Below, piece after piece: positions 27,536 through 38,659 of a stretch of 64,000 nucleotides of DNA. The first letter of the stretch is position 1. The number at the start of each line of letters is the position of its first letter. The notes beneath the pieces are model-generated. The model saw only the letters and a list, made by a program, of their open reading frames with translations. It did no database searches and had not been told where the DNA came from. Source of the stretch: Pseudorhizobium tarimense (GTDB taxonomy: Bacteria > Pseudomonadota > Alphaproteobacteria > Rhizobiales > Rhizobiaceae); assembly GCF_022968135.1 (NCBI RefSeq), contig NZ_JALJRA010000001.1:248001-312000 (forward strand), in the 5' to 3' direction. Position numbers and translations under genes: made by a program.

Positions 27536-27976
27536 CTACCGCTTCTTGAACGGGGCCATCCCGAGCCGCGCCAGCTCATCGGCTCGCTCGTTCTCCGGAT
27601 GCCCCGCATGCCCCTTAATCCAGTGCAGCGTGACCTTGTGCTTGTTGCGCGCCTCTTCCAGCTGCTGCCAGAGCTCTGCATTCTTTACCGGCTTCTTGTC
27701 GGCGGTTTTCCAGCCGTTCTTCTTCCAGCCGAAGATCCACTTGGAGATACCGTCCTTGACGTAGGCGCTGTCGGTGTAGAGGTCGACCTCGCAGGCTGCT
27801 GTCAGCGCATTCAGCGCCTGGATCGCCGCCATAAGCTCCATGCGGTTGTTGGTTGTCTGCGGCTCCCCGCCGAACATTTCCTTCTCGATCTCGCCATAGC
27901 GGAGGATCGCACCCCAGCCACCAGGACCGGGATTTCCGGAGCATGCCCCATCGGTGAAGATATCGACGTGCTTCAT
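27536..27976 (-). CDS. rnhA: Ribonuclease HI
   Basis: 146 residues. Cuts the RNA strand of RNA-DNA hybrids. The acidic active site is visible: D9 in [18 protein letters not shown]47 in [11 protein letters not shown]69 in [12 protein letters not shown], and the last Asp in NERADELA, with the [12 protein letters not shown] histidine loop. Its start overlaps the thrB stop by 4 bases (ATGA), so it is translationally coupled to homoserine kinase, a rhizobial arrangement. Confidence 0.95.
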   Translation of the reverse strand: MKHVDIFTDGACSGNPGPGGWGAILRYGEIEKEMFGGEPQTTNNRMELMAAIQALNALTAACEVDLYTDSAYVKDGISKWIFGWKKNGWKTADKKPVKNAELWQQLEEARNKHKVTLHWIKGHAGHPENERADELARLGMAPFKKR

Positions 27977-28950
27977 TGGCGAGGCTCCGCTGCAAGTCCG
28001 TATTCGATGCTCGTCTCGATCGCGCGATGGAAGCGCAGCTTCCTCAGATATTCGAGCGGATCCTTCTTCACCACCAGAGCGCCCGCCGGCGTCGTCAGCC
28101 AGTCGTAGAGGCGGGTCAGGAAGAAGCGCAGGGCAGAGCCGCGCGCCAGCACCGGGAGAGCCTCCCTCTCGGCCGCCGACAGCGGCCGCACACTGCCATA
28201 ACCTTCCAGAAGCGCCATGCCCTTCGTCAGGTTGTAGGAGCCGTCCTTCTCGAAGCACCAGGCATTCAGGCAGATCGCCACATCATAGGCGTAAAAGTCG
28301 TTGCAGGCGAAATAGAAGTCGATCAGGCCCGAAAGCTCGTCACCGAGGAAGAAGACATTGTCCTGGAAGAGGTCGGCGTGGATGACGCCGGCCGGAAGAT
28401 CCGCCGGCCAATGCTGTTCCAGATAGGCGAGCTCTGCGGAGACCTCCTCCTGCAGGCCAGCCTCGACCTCGTCTGCCCGATCGCGAGACTTGCCCCAAAG
28501 GTTGCGCCAGCCTTCGACCGACAAGGCGTTCGGCCGCTTCAGCGAGAAGCCTTCGCTGCCGAGATGCATCTTCGCAAGCGCCACCCCCACTTCCCGGCAG
28601 TGCCTCGCCTCCGGCTTGCGAAGCCACATCCCTTCCAGGAAGGAGATGAGAGCGGCGGGACGCCCCGAGAGCTCCCCGAGCAACTGCCCGTCGCGACGCG
28701 GCAAGGGCAGCGGGCAGGAAAGGCCGCGCGCTCTAAGATGCTGCATCAGCCCCAGAAAGAACGGCAGGTCCGCCTTGTCGACCCGCTTCTCGTAGAGAGT
28801 GAGGATCAGCGGATCCTGCGTGGTGTGCAGCAGGAAGTTGGAATTCTCCACGCCTTCCGCGATCCCTTTATAGGAGGTGAGCTCGCCGACATCGTAGTGC
28901 GTGAGGAAGGCTCTCAGGTCGTTTTCGGTGATGTCGGTGTAAACGGCCAC
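27973..28950 (-). CDS. thrB: Homoserine kinase (ThrB, aminoglycoside-kinase fold)
   Basis: About 325 residues. Phosphorylates homoserine for threonine synthesis; supplies the thrC substrate. It is the APH/choline-kinase-fold type, not the GHMK type: [35 protein letters not shown], catalytic loop [14 protein letters not shown] and metal site [18 protein letters not shown]. Homologues begin with a short AVYTDIT, which identifies the GTG at 28950 as start; the open frame runs upstream to 28989. ispH ends about 90 bases upstream on the same strand. Confidence 0.92.
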   Translation of the reverse strand: MAVYTDITENDLRAFLTHYDVGELTSYKGIAEGVENSNFLLHTTQDPLILTLYEKRVDKADLPFFLGLMQHLRARGLSCPLPLPRRDGQLLGELSGRPAALISFLEGMWLRKPEARHCREVGVALAKMHLGSEGFSLKRPNALSVEGWRNLWGKSRDRADEVEAGLQEEVSAELAYLEQHWPADLPAGVIHADLFQDNVFFLGDELSGLIDFYFACNDFYAYDVAICLNAWCFEKDGSYNLTKGMALLEGYGSVRPLSAAEREALPVLARGSALRFFLTRLYDWLTTPAGALVVKKDPLEYLRKLRFHRAIETSIEYGLAAEPRQ

Positions 28951-29039
28951 GGCGTATCTCGGCGTCTCGGGTGGGCGTCCCGCGTCCACATCTGTGGCAC
29001 GGGAATCAACGATCTTCTAACCTATTGGAAATGGAATCG

Positions 29040-30056
29040 TCACCCGTTGACGAATGCCATGTCTTCGCGTGTGAGCGGCACGCCGCGGAGCTCTCGGTTC
29101 ACCAGGAAGTTTTCCGTCTCCTCCGCCGTGATCGCAAGCTCGACCTTAGCGTCGTAGCGCGAGCGGAAGGCTTCGATGATCTCCTCAACAATCACCTCCG
29201 GCGCAGATGCGCCTGCGGAGATTCCGAGGGTCGAGATGGGGCTGATGGACTCCCAGTCGAGCTCGGAGGCACGCTGCACGAGCAGCGACCGCTGGGCGCC
29301 CGCCCGCAACGCCACTTCGACCAGCCGCTTGGAATTCGAGGAGTTCGGTGCACCAACGACGATGAAAAGGTCGCAGCCGGGGGCCGCCTCCTTCACCGCA
29401 TCCTGCCGGTTGGTGGTGGCGTAGCAGATGGAATCGGCTGCGGGTGCCTGCAGGTTCGGGAAGCGCTCCTGCAGCTTCACGATGACGCCTGCGGTGTCGT
29501 CGACTGAGAGCGTCGTCTGGGTCACGAATCCAAGGTTGTCCGGATCCGCCGGCGCATAGACCTCGGCATCCTCCACCGTCTCGACGAGCGATACCGTCCC
29601 TTCCGGAAGCTGACCCATCGTGCCTATCACCTCCGGATGACCGGCATGGCCGATCAGGATGACGTGGCGACCGAGGCGCTGATGGCGCATCGCCTGCTTG
29701 TGCACCTTGGAGACCAGCGGGCACGTGGCGTCCAGATAGAAGAGATTACGCGCCTGTGCATCTTCGGGAACGGACTTCGGCACGCCGTGGGCGGAGAAGA
29801 CCACCGGCTGCTCCCGGTGCTCAGCCGGAATTTCGTTCAGCTCCTCGACGAAGACGGCACCCTTGGCTTCCAGACCTTCGACGACGTAGCGGTTGTGCAC
29901 GATCTCATGGCGAACATAGACTGGTGCGCCATAGGCCTTCAGTGCCAGAACCACGATCTGGATCGCGCGATCGACGCCTGCACAGAAACCGCGCGGCCCG
30001 CAAAGGCGGATCGTGAGCGGCGGCTTCTCGGCTGTGTTGTCTAGGTGGATGTTCAT
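29040..30056 (-). CDS. ispH: 4-hydroxy-3-methylbut-2-enyl diphosphate reductase
   Basis: 338 residues. Last step of the MEP pathway, making IPP and DMAPP. The three [4Fe-4S] cysteines are present: C25 in [14 protein letters not shown]112 in [11 protein letters not shown] and C211 in [10 protein letters not shown], with substrate loops [13 protein letters not shown] and [10 protein letters not shown]. The ATG at 30056 is the start; upstream in-frame codons to 30212 do not look like protein. It is transcribed with the cta genes upstream and thrB downstream. Confidence 0.95.
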   Translation of the reverse strand: MNIHLDNTAEKPPLTIRLCGPRGFCAGVDRAIQIVVLALKAYGAPVYVRHEIVHNRYVVEGLEAKGAVFVEELNEIPAEHREQPVVFSAHGVPKSVPEDAQARNLFYLDATCPLVSKVHKQAMRHQRLGRHVILIGHAGHPEVIGTMGQLPEGTVSLVETVEDAEVYAPADPDNLGFVTQTTLSVDDTAGVIVKLQERFPNLQAPAADSICYATTNRQDAVKEAAPGCDLFIVVGAPNSSNSKRLVEVALRAGAQRSLLVQRASELDWESISPISTLGISAGASAPEVIVEEIIEAFRSRYDAKVELAITAEETENFLVNRELRGVPLTREDMAFVNG

Positions 30057-30130
30057 GCGTTCCGCTGCTGGTCGGTGGCAGATGCCGTCCATATAGGCGA
30101 GCCCACTCGCGCCCGCCAAGGAAAAGTTTG

Positions 30131-30913
30131 CTATTGCGGCCGATCGCCGGGTCGGCGGCGCCACAAGACGCCGATCACGACCACGACCAGGGCTCCTGCC
30201 AAGCCGTACCATGTGACGGCATATTGCAGGTGGTTGTTGGGGAGCGCGAACTGCGTCACCCCGCCCTGCGGCCAGCCGCCGGGATTGGTCTGCGAAGCGT
30301 CGACGTCCATGAAGAACGGCAGGACGCGGCCGCCGCCCAGGCTCGCCGTTTCCGTCATTGCATCGAGATCCTTCCAGTAAAAGATGTTCTTCGCGGGGTC
30401 GTTGTCCGGTACGATTGCCGAAGGCTTCCCATCCAGCCTGGAACGGGCATAGCCGGTGAGCGTGACCTTGCCCTCGACCTGCCCCTGCACGCGGAGGGCG
30501 GGATCCTTCATCTCGTAGGGGATAAAGCCGCGGTTGACGAAAAGGACGCCCCCATCTTCCAAGGTCACCGGGGTGTAGACATAGAAGCCGGTACGGCCCT
30601 CATGGGTGGCGAAGAAGTGCCGCTCGCGCTGATGATCGAAGGTACCGGTCACCTGCACCCGTCGGTACTCGATATCATCCCCGCGCGCCACCATGGCCGC
30701 GATGGCGACGGCATCGACGGGCTCGCCGTGCTGCCGCTCGGCCATGTCGGCCAACAGTTGCTCCTTCCAGTGCAGGCGCTGTACCTGCCAGGTGCCGAGC
30801 GAAAGCAGAATCGCCATCGCAGCGACGACAGCGACGGCGGTCACAATCACCCTTGTTCGACTCATGGGAGGCGCATTGTAGCCCTCACCCAAGGCTTCGG
30901 TCTTGTTGGTCAT
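30131..30913 (-). CDS. SURF1 family cytochrome oxidase assembly protein
   Basis: 260 residues. Two transmembrane helices, near residues 20-38 and near the C-terminus (about 233-251), bracket the periplasmic SURF1 domain: [69 protein letters not shown]. In Paracoccus and Rhodobacter SURF1 helps insert haem a into subunit I. Its start could be the M at 30913 or the M 16 codons in (MSRTRV). A hairpin lies between ctaE and this gene. Confidence 0.92.
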   Translation of the reverse strand: MTNKTEALGEGYNAPPMSRTRVIVTAVAVVAAMAILLSLGTWQVQRLHWKEQLLADMAERQHGEPVDAVAIAAMVARGDDIEYRRVQVTGTFDHQRERHFFATHEGRTGFYVYTPVTLEDGGVLFVNRGFIPYEMKDPALRVQGQVEGKVTLTGYARSRLDGKPSAIVPDNDPAKNIFYWKDLDAMTETASLGGGRVLPFFMDVDASQTNPGGWPQGGVTQFALPNNHLQYAVTWYGLAGALVVVVIGVLWRRRPGDRPQ

Positions 30914-30932
30914 GCTTACTCTCTAATGCAGA

Positions 30933-30952
30933 AGGGCGGCTTTCGCCGCCCT
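30933..30952. other. Intercistronic stem-loop between ctaE and surf1
   Basis: Arms AGGGCGGC (30933-30940) and GCCGCCCT (30945-30952) close a 4-base loop that reads GAAA on the transcribed minus-strand RNA, a stable GNRA loop. No good T-run follows, so it is more likely an mRNA-stability or partial-termination element that lowers surf1 relative to ctaE. Confidence 0.55.
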
Positions 30953-30982
30953 CCCTCAATTTGGTCATTAAGCTTCGCCCGA

Positions 30983-31858
30983 TCAATGGGCGAGCGGTGC
31001 GCCCCAGCCGCCCCAGATGTAGATGGCGAAGAAGAGGAAGAGCCAGACAACGTCGACGAAGTGCCAGTACCAGGCCGCCGCCTCAAAGCCAAAGTGCCTC
31101 TCCGGGGTAAAACCGCCGCGCATGGCACGGATCAGGCAGACAGCCAAGAAGATGGTGCCGATCAAGACGTGGAAGCCGTGGAAGCCGGTCGCCATGAAGA
31201 AGGTCGCGCCGTAGATCGAGTTGGAGAACGCGAAAGGCGCGGTCGCATACTCGTAGGCCTGGACGCAGGAGAACAGGATGCCGAGGGCAACCGTCAGTGC
31301 AAGACCGGTGACGAGGCCCTTGCGATCATTGTGCAGCAGTGCGTGGTGCGCCCAGGTGACGCAGGTGCCCGAGAGCAGCAGGATGACCGTGTTGTAGATC
31401 GGCAGGTGCCAGGGATCGAGAACCTCGATGCCTGCCGGCGGCCACTGGCCGCCGAGAGCTTCGACGCGGGTCGCCTGAATGGCTTCATTGGCGTACAGGC
31501 TGGCATCGAAGAAGGCCCAGAACCACGCCACGAAGAACATCACTTCCGAAGCAATGAACATGATCATGCCGTAGCGCAGATGCAGCGACACGACGCGGGT
31601 ATGGTTGCCCTCGCGGCCTTCCTTGATGGTGTCGCTCCACCAGCCGATCATTACGTACACGATGATCGCGAGGCCGAGATAGAACAGCCACGGATTGGCA
31701 AGGTTCATGCCGAACAGGTTGAACTGGCCGCCATTCAGGTAGCGCATGTATCCGATGCCACCGAAGGTGATGACGAACGCACCGATGGACGCCAACAGCG
31801 GCCAAGGGCTCGGATCGATGATGTGGTAGTCGTGATTTTTCTGATGCGCGTCGGCCAT
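30983..31858 (-). CDS. ctaE: Cytochrome c oxidase subunit III (aa3 type)
   Basis: 291 residues, seven membrane helices. The N-terminal DYHIIDPSPWPLLASIGAF, MFIASEVMFFVAWFWAFFDASL with the conserved Glu, and the C-terminal HFVDVVWLFLFFAIYIWGG are diagnostic. It stabilises subunit I and its proton pathway. It follows ctaG by 51 bases in the cta operon. Confidence 0.96.
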   Translation of the reverse strand: MADAHQKNHDYHIIDPSPWPLLASIGAFVITFGGIGYMRYLNGGQFNLFGMNLANPWLFYLGLAIIVYVMIGWWSDTIKEGREGNHTRVVSLHLRYGMIMFIASEVMFFVAWFWAFFDASLYANEAIQATRVEALGGQWPPAGIEVLDPWHLPIYNTVILLLSGTCVTWAHHALLHNDRKGLVTGLALTVALGILFSCVQAYEYATAPFAFSNSIYGATFFMATGFHGFHVLIGTIFLAVCLIRAMRGGFTPERHFGFEAAAWYWHFVDVVWLFLFFAIYIWGGWGAPLAH

Positions 31859-31909
31859 GTCAGAATCCCCGGATCAATGCTTCTCCGCCGGCTGCCCGGC
31901 AGAATCCTC

Positions 31910-32515
31910 TCAAAGTTGCCCTTTGGCTGCCTTACCCTTTTCCTGCACCGCTGCAACCGGCTTTGACGGCTGCGTCGGGTAGAATGTGTAGGACAGCGTG
32001 ATCGTCTTGATGTTCTTGGTCTCTTCAGCCTTGGTGATCTCCGGGTCGATGAAGAACACCACCGGCATTTCCAGCGTCTCACCAGGCTGAAGCGTCGTTT
32101 CGGTGAAGCAGAAGCACTGCACCTTGTTGAAGTAGGCCCCCGCCTCCATCGGCGTGACGTTAAAGACAGCCGTGCCCGTGGCTGCCGTGCTGGAGCGATT
32201 CGTGGCGGTGAAGTTCACCTGAACCGTCTCGCCAATCTTCGGCGCAATCGGCTTGGCCGGCTTGAACTCCCAGTTCAGCCCGGTCGAAGTATTAGCGTCG
32301 AAACTGACCGGCATGGTGCGCTCGAGGATCGTCTCGGAATACTGCTCCGTACGCTGCGTCGTGCCGTTATAGCCCGTCACCTGGCAGAAGATGCGGTAAA
32401 GCGGAACCGCTGCATAGGCCATCCCGACCATGCCGCCGGCAAACACGAAGCACAGGGCCATGATGGCGCCGTTGCCAAGCCTTTTGCTCTGCTGTTGCTT
32501 CACTGCTTCTGCCAT
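31910..32515 (-). CDS. ctaG: Cytochrome oxidase copper-assembly protein (Cox11)
   Basis: 201 residues. One N-terminal membrane anchor (about 18-38) and a periplasmic immunoglobulin-like domain with the copper-binding CFCF motif ([15 protein letters not shown]). Delivers copper to the CuB site of subunit [17 protein letters not shown] and [10 protein letters not shown] are conserved. The ATG at 32515 is chosen because the frame upstream overlaps ctaF and is unlike Cox11. Confidence 0.95.
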   Translation of the reverse strand: MAEAVKQQQSKRLGNGAIMALCFVFAGGMVGMAYAAVPLYRIFCQVTGYNGTTQRTEQYSETILERTMPVSFDANTSTGLNWEFKPAKPIAPKIGETVQVNFTATNRSSTAATGTAVFNVTPMEAGAYFNKVQCFCFTETTLQPGETLEMPVVFFIDPEITKAEETKNIKTITLSYTFYPTQPSKPVAAVQEKGKAAKGQL

Positions 32516-32525
32516 GACGATGTCC

Positions 32526-32666
32526 TCAGTTCCCCCACCCGCCGATCTTGACCAGCGTGATGACGTAGAAGAGCGCAACGAGCGCCGCCAGGACCAGGCC
32601 GAGCGCGATGTTGCGGTTGCGCCGCGACTTCTTCTGCTTGTCTGTCACCTTCACCGTTTCGATCAC
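32526..32666 (-). CDS. ctaF: Small membrane protein between ctaB and ctaG (CtaF/CoxF-like)
   Basis: 46 residues, GTG start at 32666 overlapping the ctaB stop by 4 bases (GTGA). Sequence: a basic N-terminus ([18 protein letters not shown]) then one transmembrane helix ([20 protein letters not shown]) and a short tail. Alphaproteobacterial cta operons carry a tiny single-span protein at exactly this position, called CtaF or CoxF. Position, start overlap and topology support it being real. Its function in oxidase assembly is not established. Confidence 0.75.
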   Translation of the reverse strand: MIETVKVTDKQKKSRRNRNIALGLVLAALVALFYVITLVKIGGWGN

Positions 32667-33622
32667 AGCAGGCCTCCGACAAGGGCGCCGAAGCCTGCGG
32701 CGAAATGATCCGCCATCAAGGCGGAGAAGATCGCGAAAAGATAGAAGATCGAATAGCCGAACATCTTCTTGGCCGCGATCATCTTCTCGTCGCCATCTGG
32801 CATGCGCCAAACGGCGATGGAACAGTAGATGAAGATGGCACTGAGCAAAGCAGCGAAGATGCCGTAGCCGATCCCGGCAAGACCGGTGAAATAGGGAGCC
32901 ACGGCAGTTGCAGCGGTGAGAGCCGAATAGACGACGATCTGGTTCTTGGTCGACCGCTCGCCCGCGACGTTCGGCATCATCGGAATGCCGACGGAACCGT
33001 AGTCGCGCATCTTGAAGAGGGCGAGCGCCCAGAAGTGAGCAGGCGTCCAGAGGAAGATGATCAGGAACAGCAGCACGCTGTCGATGGAGACGCCACCCGT
33101 AACGCAGGCCCAGCCGAGCATCGGGGGGAAGGCTCCGGAAGCTCCGCCGATGACGATGTTTTGTGGCGTCGAGCGCTTCAGCCACATCGTGTAGACAACG
33201 GCGTAGAAGAAGATGGTGAAGGCCAGCAGGCACGCTGCGAACCAGTTGACCGCCAGACCGAGGATGGTGACGGAGAAGACGGAGAGCGTCAGACCGAAGG
33301 CGAGTGCCTCGCGCGGCTCGATCCGTCCGGTCGGAATGGGACGCTTGGCGGTGCGCGACATAACGGCGTCGATGTCGGCATCATACCACATATTGAGTGC
33401 ACCGGAGGCGCCTGCGCCAACGGCAATGCAGAGGATGGAGATCAGCCCGAGGATGGGGTTGATCTCGCCCGGTGCCAGCAGCAGCCCGACGACTGCCGTG
33501 AACACCACAAGCGACATGACGCGGGGCTTCAGAAGCTCGAAGAAATCGCGAGCGCCCGCTTCGGAAAGGCTGAAGCCTCCGTCGATCCCAGCTGTCTCGT
33601 GATTGTCGATTACCGTCATCAT
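32663..33622 (-). CDS. ctaB: Protohaem IX farnesyltransferase
   Basis: 319 residues, about nine helices, UbiA family. Converts haem B to haem O, the precursor of haem A for the aa3 oxidase. The prenyl-diphosphate/Mg site is [25 protein letters not shown], and the second acidic loop region follows [34 protein letters not shown] is the typical first helix. It lies between ctaD and ctaF and has a stem-loop just upstream. Confidence 0.96.
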   Translation of the reverse strand: MMTVIDNHETAGIDGGFSLSEAGARDFFELLKPRVMSLVVFTAVVGLLLAPGEINPILGLISILCIAVGAGASGALNMWYDADIDAVMSRTAKRPIPTGRIEPREALAFGLTLSVFSVTILGLAVNWFAACLLAFTIFFYAVVYTMWLKRSTPQNIVIGGASGAFPPMLGWACVTGGVSIDSVLLFLIIFLWTPAHFWALALFKMRDYGSVGIPMMPNVAGERSTKNQIVVYSALTAATAVAPYFTGLAGIGYGIFAALLSAIFIYCSIAVWRMPDGDEKMIAAKKMFGYSIFYLFAIFSALMADHFAAGFGALVGGLL

Positions 33623-33641
33623 GCCGTCCTGTCTTACTGGT

Positions 33642-33666
33642 CAGGGCACCGCGCTGCGGTGCCCTG
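33642..33666. other. Intercistronic stem-loop between ctaD and ctaB
   Basis: Eleven-base perfect arms (33642-33652 and 33656-33666, core CAGGGCACCGC) with a 3-base loop in the 59-base gap. No T-run follows in the direction of transcription. This may be a partial terminator or 3'-end stabiliser, letting the abundant subunits I/II be made in excess over the assembly factors. Confidence 0.55.
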
Positions 33667-33681
33667 TTCTTTGCTTGTCGA

Positions 33682-35391
<1,710 letters not shown>

Positions 35392-36279
35392 TTACTTGTT
35401 TTCGGTCGCGGCGACGCGGACGGCATCAGCCGACTGATCGGCCGAAGCCATCAGGGCACGGTTCGCACCGGCGAGATCTTCTCGGGCAGCGGTCGACCAG
35501 GCAGCGTATTGTTCATCCGAAACGACGCGGATCGCGATCGGCATGAAGGCATGATCCTTGCCGCAAAGCTCGGAGCACTGACCGTAATACATGCCTTCCT
35601 TCTCGGCGCGGAACCAGGTTTCATTCAGACGACCCGGGACGGCGTCGATCTTCAGACCAAAGGCCGGCATTGCGAATGCGTGAATGACATCCGTCGGCGC
35701 TGCCGTCACGAGAAGGCGGACCGTCTTGTTGACCGGCACGACCAGTTCGTTGTCGACGGCTAAGAGGCGCGGGTAGGCAGCCAGATCTTCCTTGCCGATT
35801 TCAGCGCGGTCTTCATCCTTCAGCATGTAGGAGTCGAAGGAGAGCGGGTCTTCGCCACCTTCATACTCGTAGCTCCACAGCCATTGCGTCGCCGTCGCCT
35901 TCACCGTCAGGTCCGGATTGGTCGGGATCGTCAACTGGGCATTCAGAAGATTGAAGGAGGGAATAGCAATGAAGAAGAGAACGAGCACAGGCCCAATCGT
36001 CCAGATGATCTCGATCATCGTGTTGTGGCTGGTGCGCGACGGCACCGGATTGGCGCTTGCGCGGAACTTCATGACGACCGCAACGATCAGGATGAGCACC
36101 AGGAAGGTGATCGGGACAATGAACCACAGGGTGTAGTTATTGAACCACTTGATTTCCTGCATGATCGGGGTGGCCGGCACCTGCATGTCCACCTGCCACG
36201 GTGTCGGCTGATCAGCAAAACCGGCAGAGGCAAAGAGCAGACAGATGAGCGCCGTCATCACCGCAAAAGCTCTGTTCAT
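35392..36279 (-). CDS. ctaC: Cytochrome c oxidase subunit II
   Basis: 295 residues. Signal peptide, two membrane helices (about 48-70 and 92-110) and a cupredoxin domain with the CuA site: H200 (DVIHAFAMP) and C235-x-E237-x-C239-x3-H243-x2-M246 in CSELCGKDHAFM. It accepts electrons from cytochrome c. The aromatic WLWSYEY electron-entry patch is present. First gene of the cta operon; the ATG at 36279 is preceded by CTCAGGAGAAT. An FNR/FixK-type site lies 23 bases upstream of this ATG. Confidence 0.97.
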   Translation of the reverse strand: MNRAFAVMTALICLLFASAGFADQPTPWQVDMQVPATPIMQEIKWFNNYTLWFIVPITFLVLILIVAVVMKFRASANPVPSRTSHNTMIEIIWTIGPVLVLFFIAIPSFNLLNAQLTIPTNPDLTVKATATQWLWSYEYEGGEDPLSFDSYMLKDEDRAEIGKEDLAAYPRLLAVDNELVVPVNKTVRLLVTAAPTDVIHAFAMPAFGLKIDAVPGRLNETWFRAEKEGMYYGQCSELCGKDHAFMPIAIRVVSDEQYAAWSTAAREDLAGANRALMASADQSADAVRVAATENK

Positions 36280-36586
36280 CACAACTATTCTCCTCAGGCG
36301 TTTGATTTCGATCAAATCGAAACGCAGAATCCAGGCTAGATGGTCTGCTTCAATCACAGTTTGCCGGCTGCCGCAATATCTGCCGGGAAAAGCCAGTGCG
36401 GCATTTTTGCGCGTCGTCAAACGCCCGTGACAGAGCGCATTTTAGCAAGTTTTGCGCCCTTCCGTCACTCGGTGTCTTGCCCCCGGGTCCCATTTTCGCC
36501 TCACTCCATTGGAAAGAGGACGGGGCTTTTCATTTGAAGCCTTGGGCGCCAAGAATAGCCGCACCGATTCGCCATTAGGGGGTTCC
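36280..36586. other. Intergenic region between ctaC and the IalB-like gene
   Basis: This 307-base region holds the divergent promoters of ctaC (minus) and the IalB-like gene (plus). The only element I can name is the FNR/FixK-type site at 36301-36316. The rest shows no conserved reading frame, hairpin or repeat. Confidence 0.6.
36301..36316. promoter_or_regulatory. FNR/FixK-type binding site upstream of ctaC
   Basis: TTTGAT-TTCG-ATCAAA is a perfect dyad and matches the FNR/FixK core TTGAT-N4-ATCAA exactly. It lies 22 bases upstream of the ctaC start codon, so it is at or downstream of any promoter. That placement suggests repression of the low-affinity aa3 oxidase when oxygen falls and a FixK/FnrN-type protein is active. 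The regulator gene is not in this window. Confidence 0.7.
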
Positions 36587-37165
36587 ATGGGTCGTTCCTC
36601 AATCATCGCCGCTTGCCTTGCCGTCGCCCTTGCCGGCTCGTCGCTTCCTGCGCGGGCTCAGCAGAGTGCCGTTCCGGCTCCGCAAGCGCCGACGCAGGAA
36701 CGGGCGCCGCAGCCGAGCGCGCCGCAACAGCAGCCCGGAACCGTTCGCGAGAACCATGGCGCATGGTCGATCATCTGCGACCGCCCCGCCGGCGCCTCCA
36801 CCGAACAGTGCGCGCTGATGCAGAACGTGATCGCCGAAGATCGTCCGGAAGTCGGGCTCTCCGTCGTCGTTCTGAAGACGGCGGACCGCAAGGCAAAGAT
36901 CCTGCGCATCCTCGCCCCGCTCGGCGTGTTGCTGAAGGACGGCATGGAGCTCTATGTCGACAACAACAATATCGGCCGCGCCTATTTCACCCGCTGCTTC
37001 TCGGAAGGTTGCTATGTCGAGGTGGAAATTGACGACGAGTTGATGCGGATTCTGAGGGCCGGCAAGAACGCCGTCTTTGCACTTCGAGAATCGGTTGATC
37101 AGGATCGCGTCGGCATTCCAATCGAGCTCAATGGCTTTGCCGCCGGATACGACGCCCTCCCCTAA
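36587..37165 (+). CDS. Invasion-associated locus B (IalB) family protein
   Basis: 192 residues with signal peptide (cleaved about after ARA) and a Gln/Pro/Ala-rich linker (about 25-48). The IalB domain follows: NHGAWSIICDRP, CALMQNVIAEDRPEVGLSVVV, GMELYVDNNNIGRAYFTRCFSEGCYVEVEID, with three or four cysteines that could form periplasmic disulfides. IalB of Bartonella aids entry into red cells; in free-living and symbiotic rhizobia the function is unknown. The ATG at 36587 begins the signal peptide. Confidence 0.88.
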   Translation: MGRSSIIAACLAVALAGSSLPARAQQSAVPAPQAPTQERAPQPSAPQQQPGTVRENHGAWSIICDRPAGASTEQCALMQNVIAEDRPEVGLSVVVLKTADRKAKILRILAPLGVLLKDGMELYVDNNNIGRAYFTRCFSEGCYVEVEIDDELMRILRAGKNAVFALRESVDQDRVGIPIELNGFAAGYDALP

Positions 37166-37239
37166 CCTTGCTTCGGCTCGACACGGGACCTACATCGGTC
37201 GAAACGCTCTTGAATGCCCAAGGAGCGAAGGAGCCTTTC

Positions 37240-38655
37240 ATGAATACCGACCTTCTGAGCCTGTTCGACTGCGACGAGGCGCGCCTGCGCCGGATCCTCG
37301 CCGAGACGCTTGCGGGCGCCGACGACGGCGAACTCTTCGTCGAACATGCACAGGCGGAATCGCTGACGTTCGATAACGGCCGATTGAAGGGCGGAAGCTT
37401 CAATACGGACCAAGGCTTTGGACTACGCTCCGTCGCCGGCGAGGCTGTCGGGTACGCGCATGCCGGCGAGCTTTCGGCCGCAGCACTGGAGCGTGCCGCC
37501 GATGCTGTTCGTGCCGTGACAGCCGGCTATTCCGGCTCCTATGCAGCCGCCCCCCAGCGGACGAACACGAAGTATTACGGTGACGACAACCCGATCGGGC
37601 AGCCCAGCTTCGAGGAAAAGGTCAAGCTGCTGACGGAGATCGACGCCTATCTGCGGAGCAAGGATCCGAAGGTGCGGCAGGTGACGGCCACGGCTTCGGC
37701 AAGCTGGCAAGTCGTTGATATCCTGCGCGCCGACGGGCACCGCATGCAGGACATCCGTCCGATGACACGGGTCAACATCTCGGTTGTCGTCGGCGAAGGT
37801 GACCGGCAGGAATCCGGCTCCTTCGGCACCGGCGGGCGCATGGGCTTCGGCGACTTCGTGGTGTCCGGAAACTGGCAGTCTGGCGCAGACGAGGCTCTGC
37901 GGCAGGCGCTGGTGAACCTGGAGGCGATCGATGCGCCGGCCGGCACCATGGACATCGTGCTCGGCAATGGTTGGCCGGGTGTCATGCTGCACGAAGCCGT
38001 CGGCCACGGGCTGGAAGGCGACTTCAACCGCAAGAAGACCTCGGCCTTTGCCGGGCTCCTCGGCGAGATGGTTGCCGCGCCCGGCGTCACCGTCGTGGAC
38101 GACGGCACGATCGATGGTCGCCGCGGTTCGATCACGATTGACGATGAAGGCACGCCTTCCGGTTACAATGTGCTGATCGAAAACGGCAAGCTGGTCGGCT
38201 ACATGCATGACCGGCAGAATGCCCGGCTAATGGGCATGACGCCGACCGGCAACGGCCGCCGCCAGGGCTATTCGCACGTGCCTATGCCGCGCATGACCAA
38301 TACCTATATGCTATCAGGCGACAAGACGCCGGAAGAGATGATCACCTCGGTCAAGAAGGGCATCTATGCCGTTTCCTTCGGCGGCGGCCAGGTCGATATC
38401 ACCTCCGGCAAGTTCGTCTTCGGCTGCACCGAGGCCTACATGATTGAGGACGGCAAGATCGGCCCGGCGATCAAGGGCGCCATGCTGATCGGCAACGGGC
38501 CGGACGCGATGAAGCGTGTCTCGATGGTCGGCAACGACACCAAGCTCGATACCGGCATCGGCAATTGCGGCAAGGCCGGCCAGTGGGTTCCCGTCGGCGT
38601 CGGCCAGCCGCATCTGCGGATGGACCAGATGACGGTCGGCGGCACGCGGACCTGA
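37240..38655 (+). CDS. tldD: Metalloprotease TldD
   Basis: 471 residues. Partner of TldE/PmbA in a heterodimeric metalloprotease that processes small peptides (microcins, CcdA and other antitoxins). The active site HEAVGHGLEGDF is near residue 251 and the C-terminal Cys-x-E region near FVFGCTEAYMIEDGKI. No tldE is next door, as usual. The ATG at 37240 follows an AAGGAG site; the open frame upstream to 37168 is not conserved in type. Confidence 0.94.
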   Translation: MNTDLLSLFDCDEARLRRILAETLAGADDGELFVEHAQAESLTFDNGRLKGGSFNTDQGFGLRSVAGEAVGYAHAGELSAAALERAADAVRAVTAGYSGSYAAAPQRTNTKYYGDDNPIGQPSFEEKVKLLTEIDAYLRSKDPKVRQVTATASASWQVVDILRADGHRMQDIRPMTRVNISVVVGEGDRQESGSFGTGGRMGFGDFVVSGNWQSGADEALRQALVNLEAIDAPAGTMDIVLGNGWPGVMLHEAVGHGLEGDFNRKKTSAFAGLLGEMVAAPGVTVVDDGTIDGRRGSITIDDEGTPSGYNVLIENGKLVGYMHDRQNARLMGMTPTGNGRRQGYSHVPMPRMTNTYMLSGDKTPEEMITSVKKGIYAVSFGGGQVDITSGKFVFGCTEAYMIEDGKIGPAIKGAMLIGNGPDAMKRVSMVGNDTKLDTGIGNCGKAGQWVPVGVGQPHLRMDQMTVGGTRT

Positions 38656-38659
38656 CCGC

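Noticed and set aside
30128-31966. 612-codon open frame on the plus strand
   Set aside because: Fully antisense to surf1 and ctaE, which are unmistakable.
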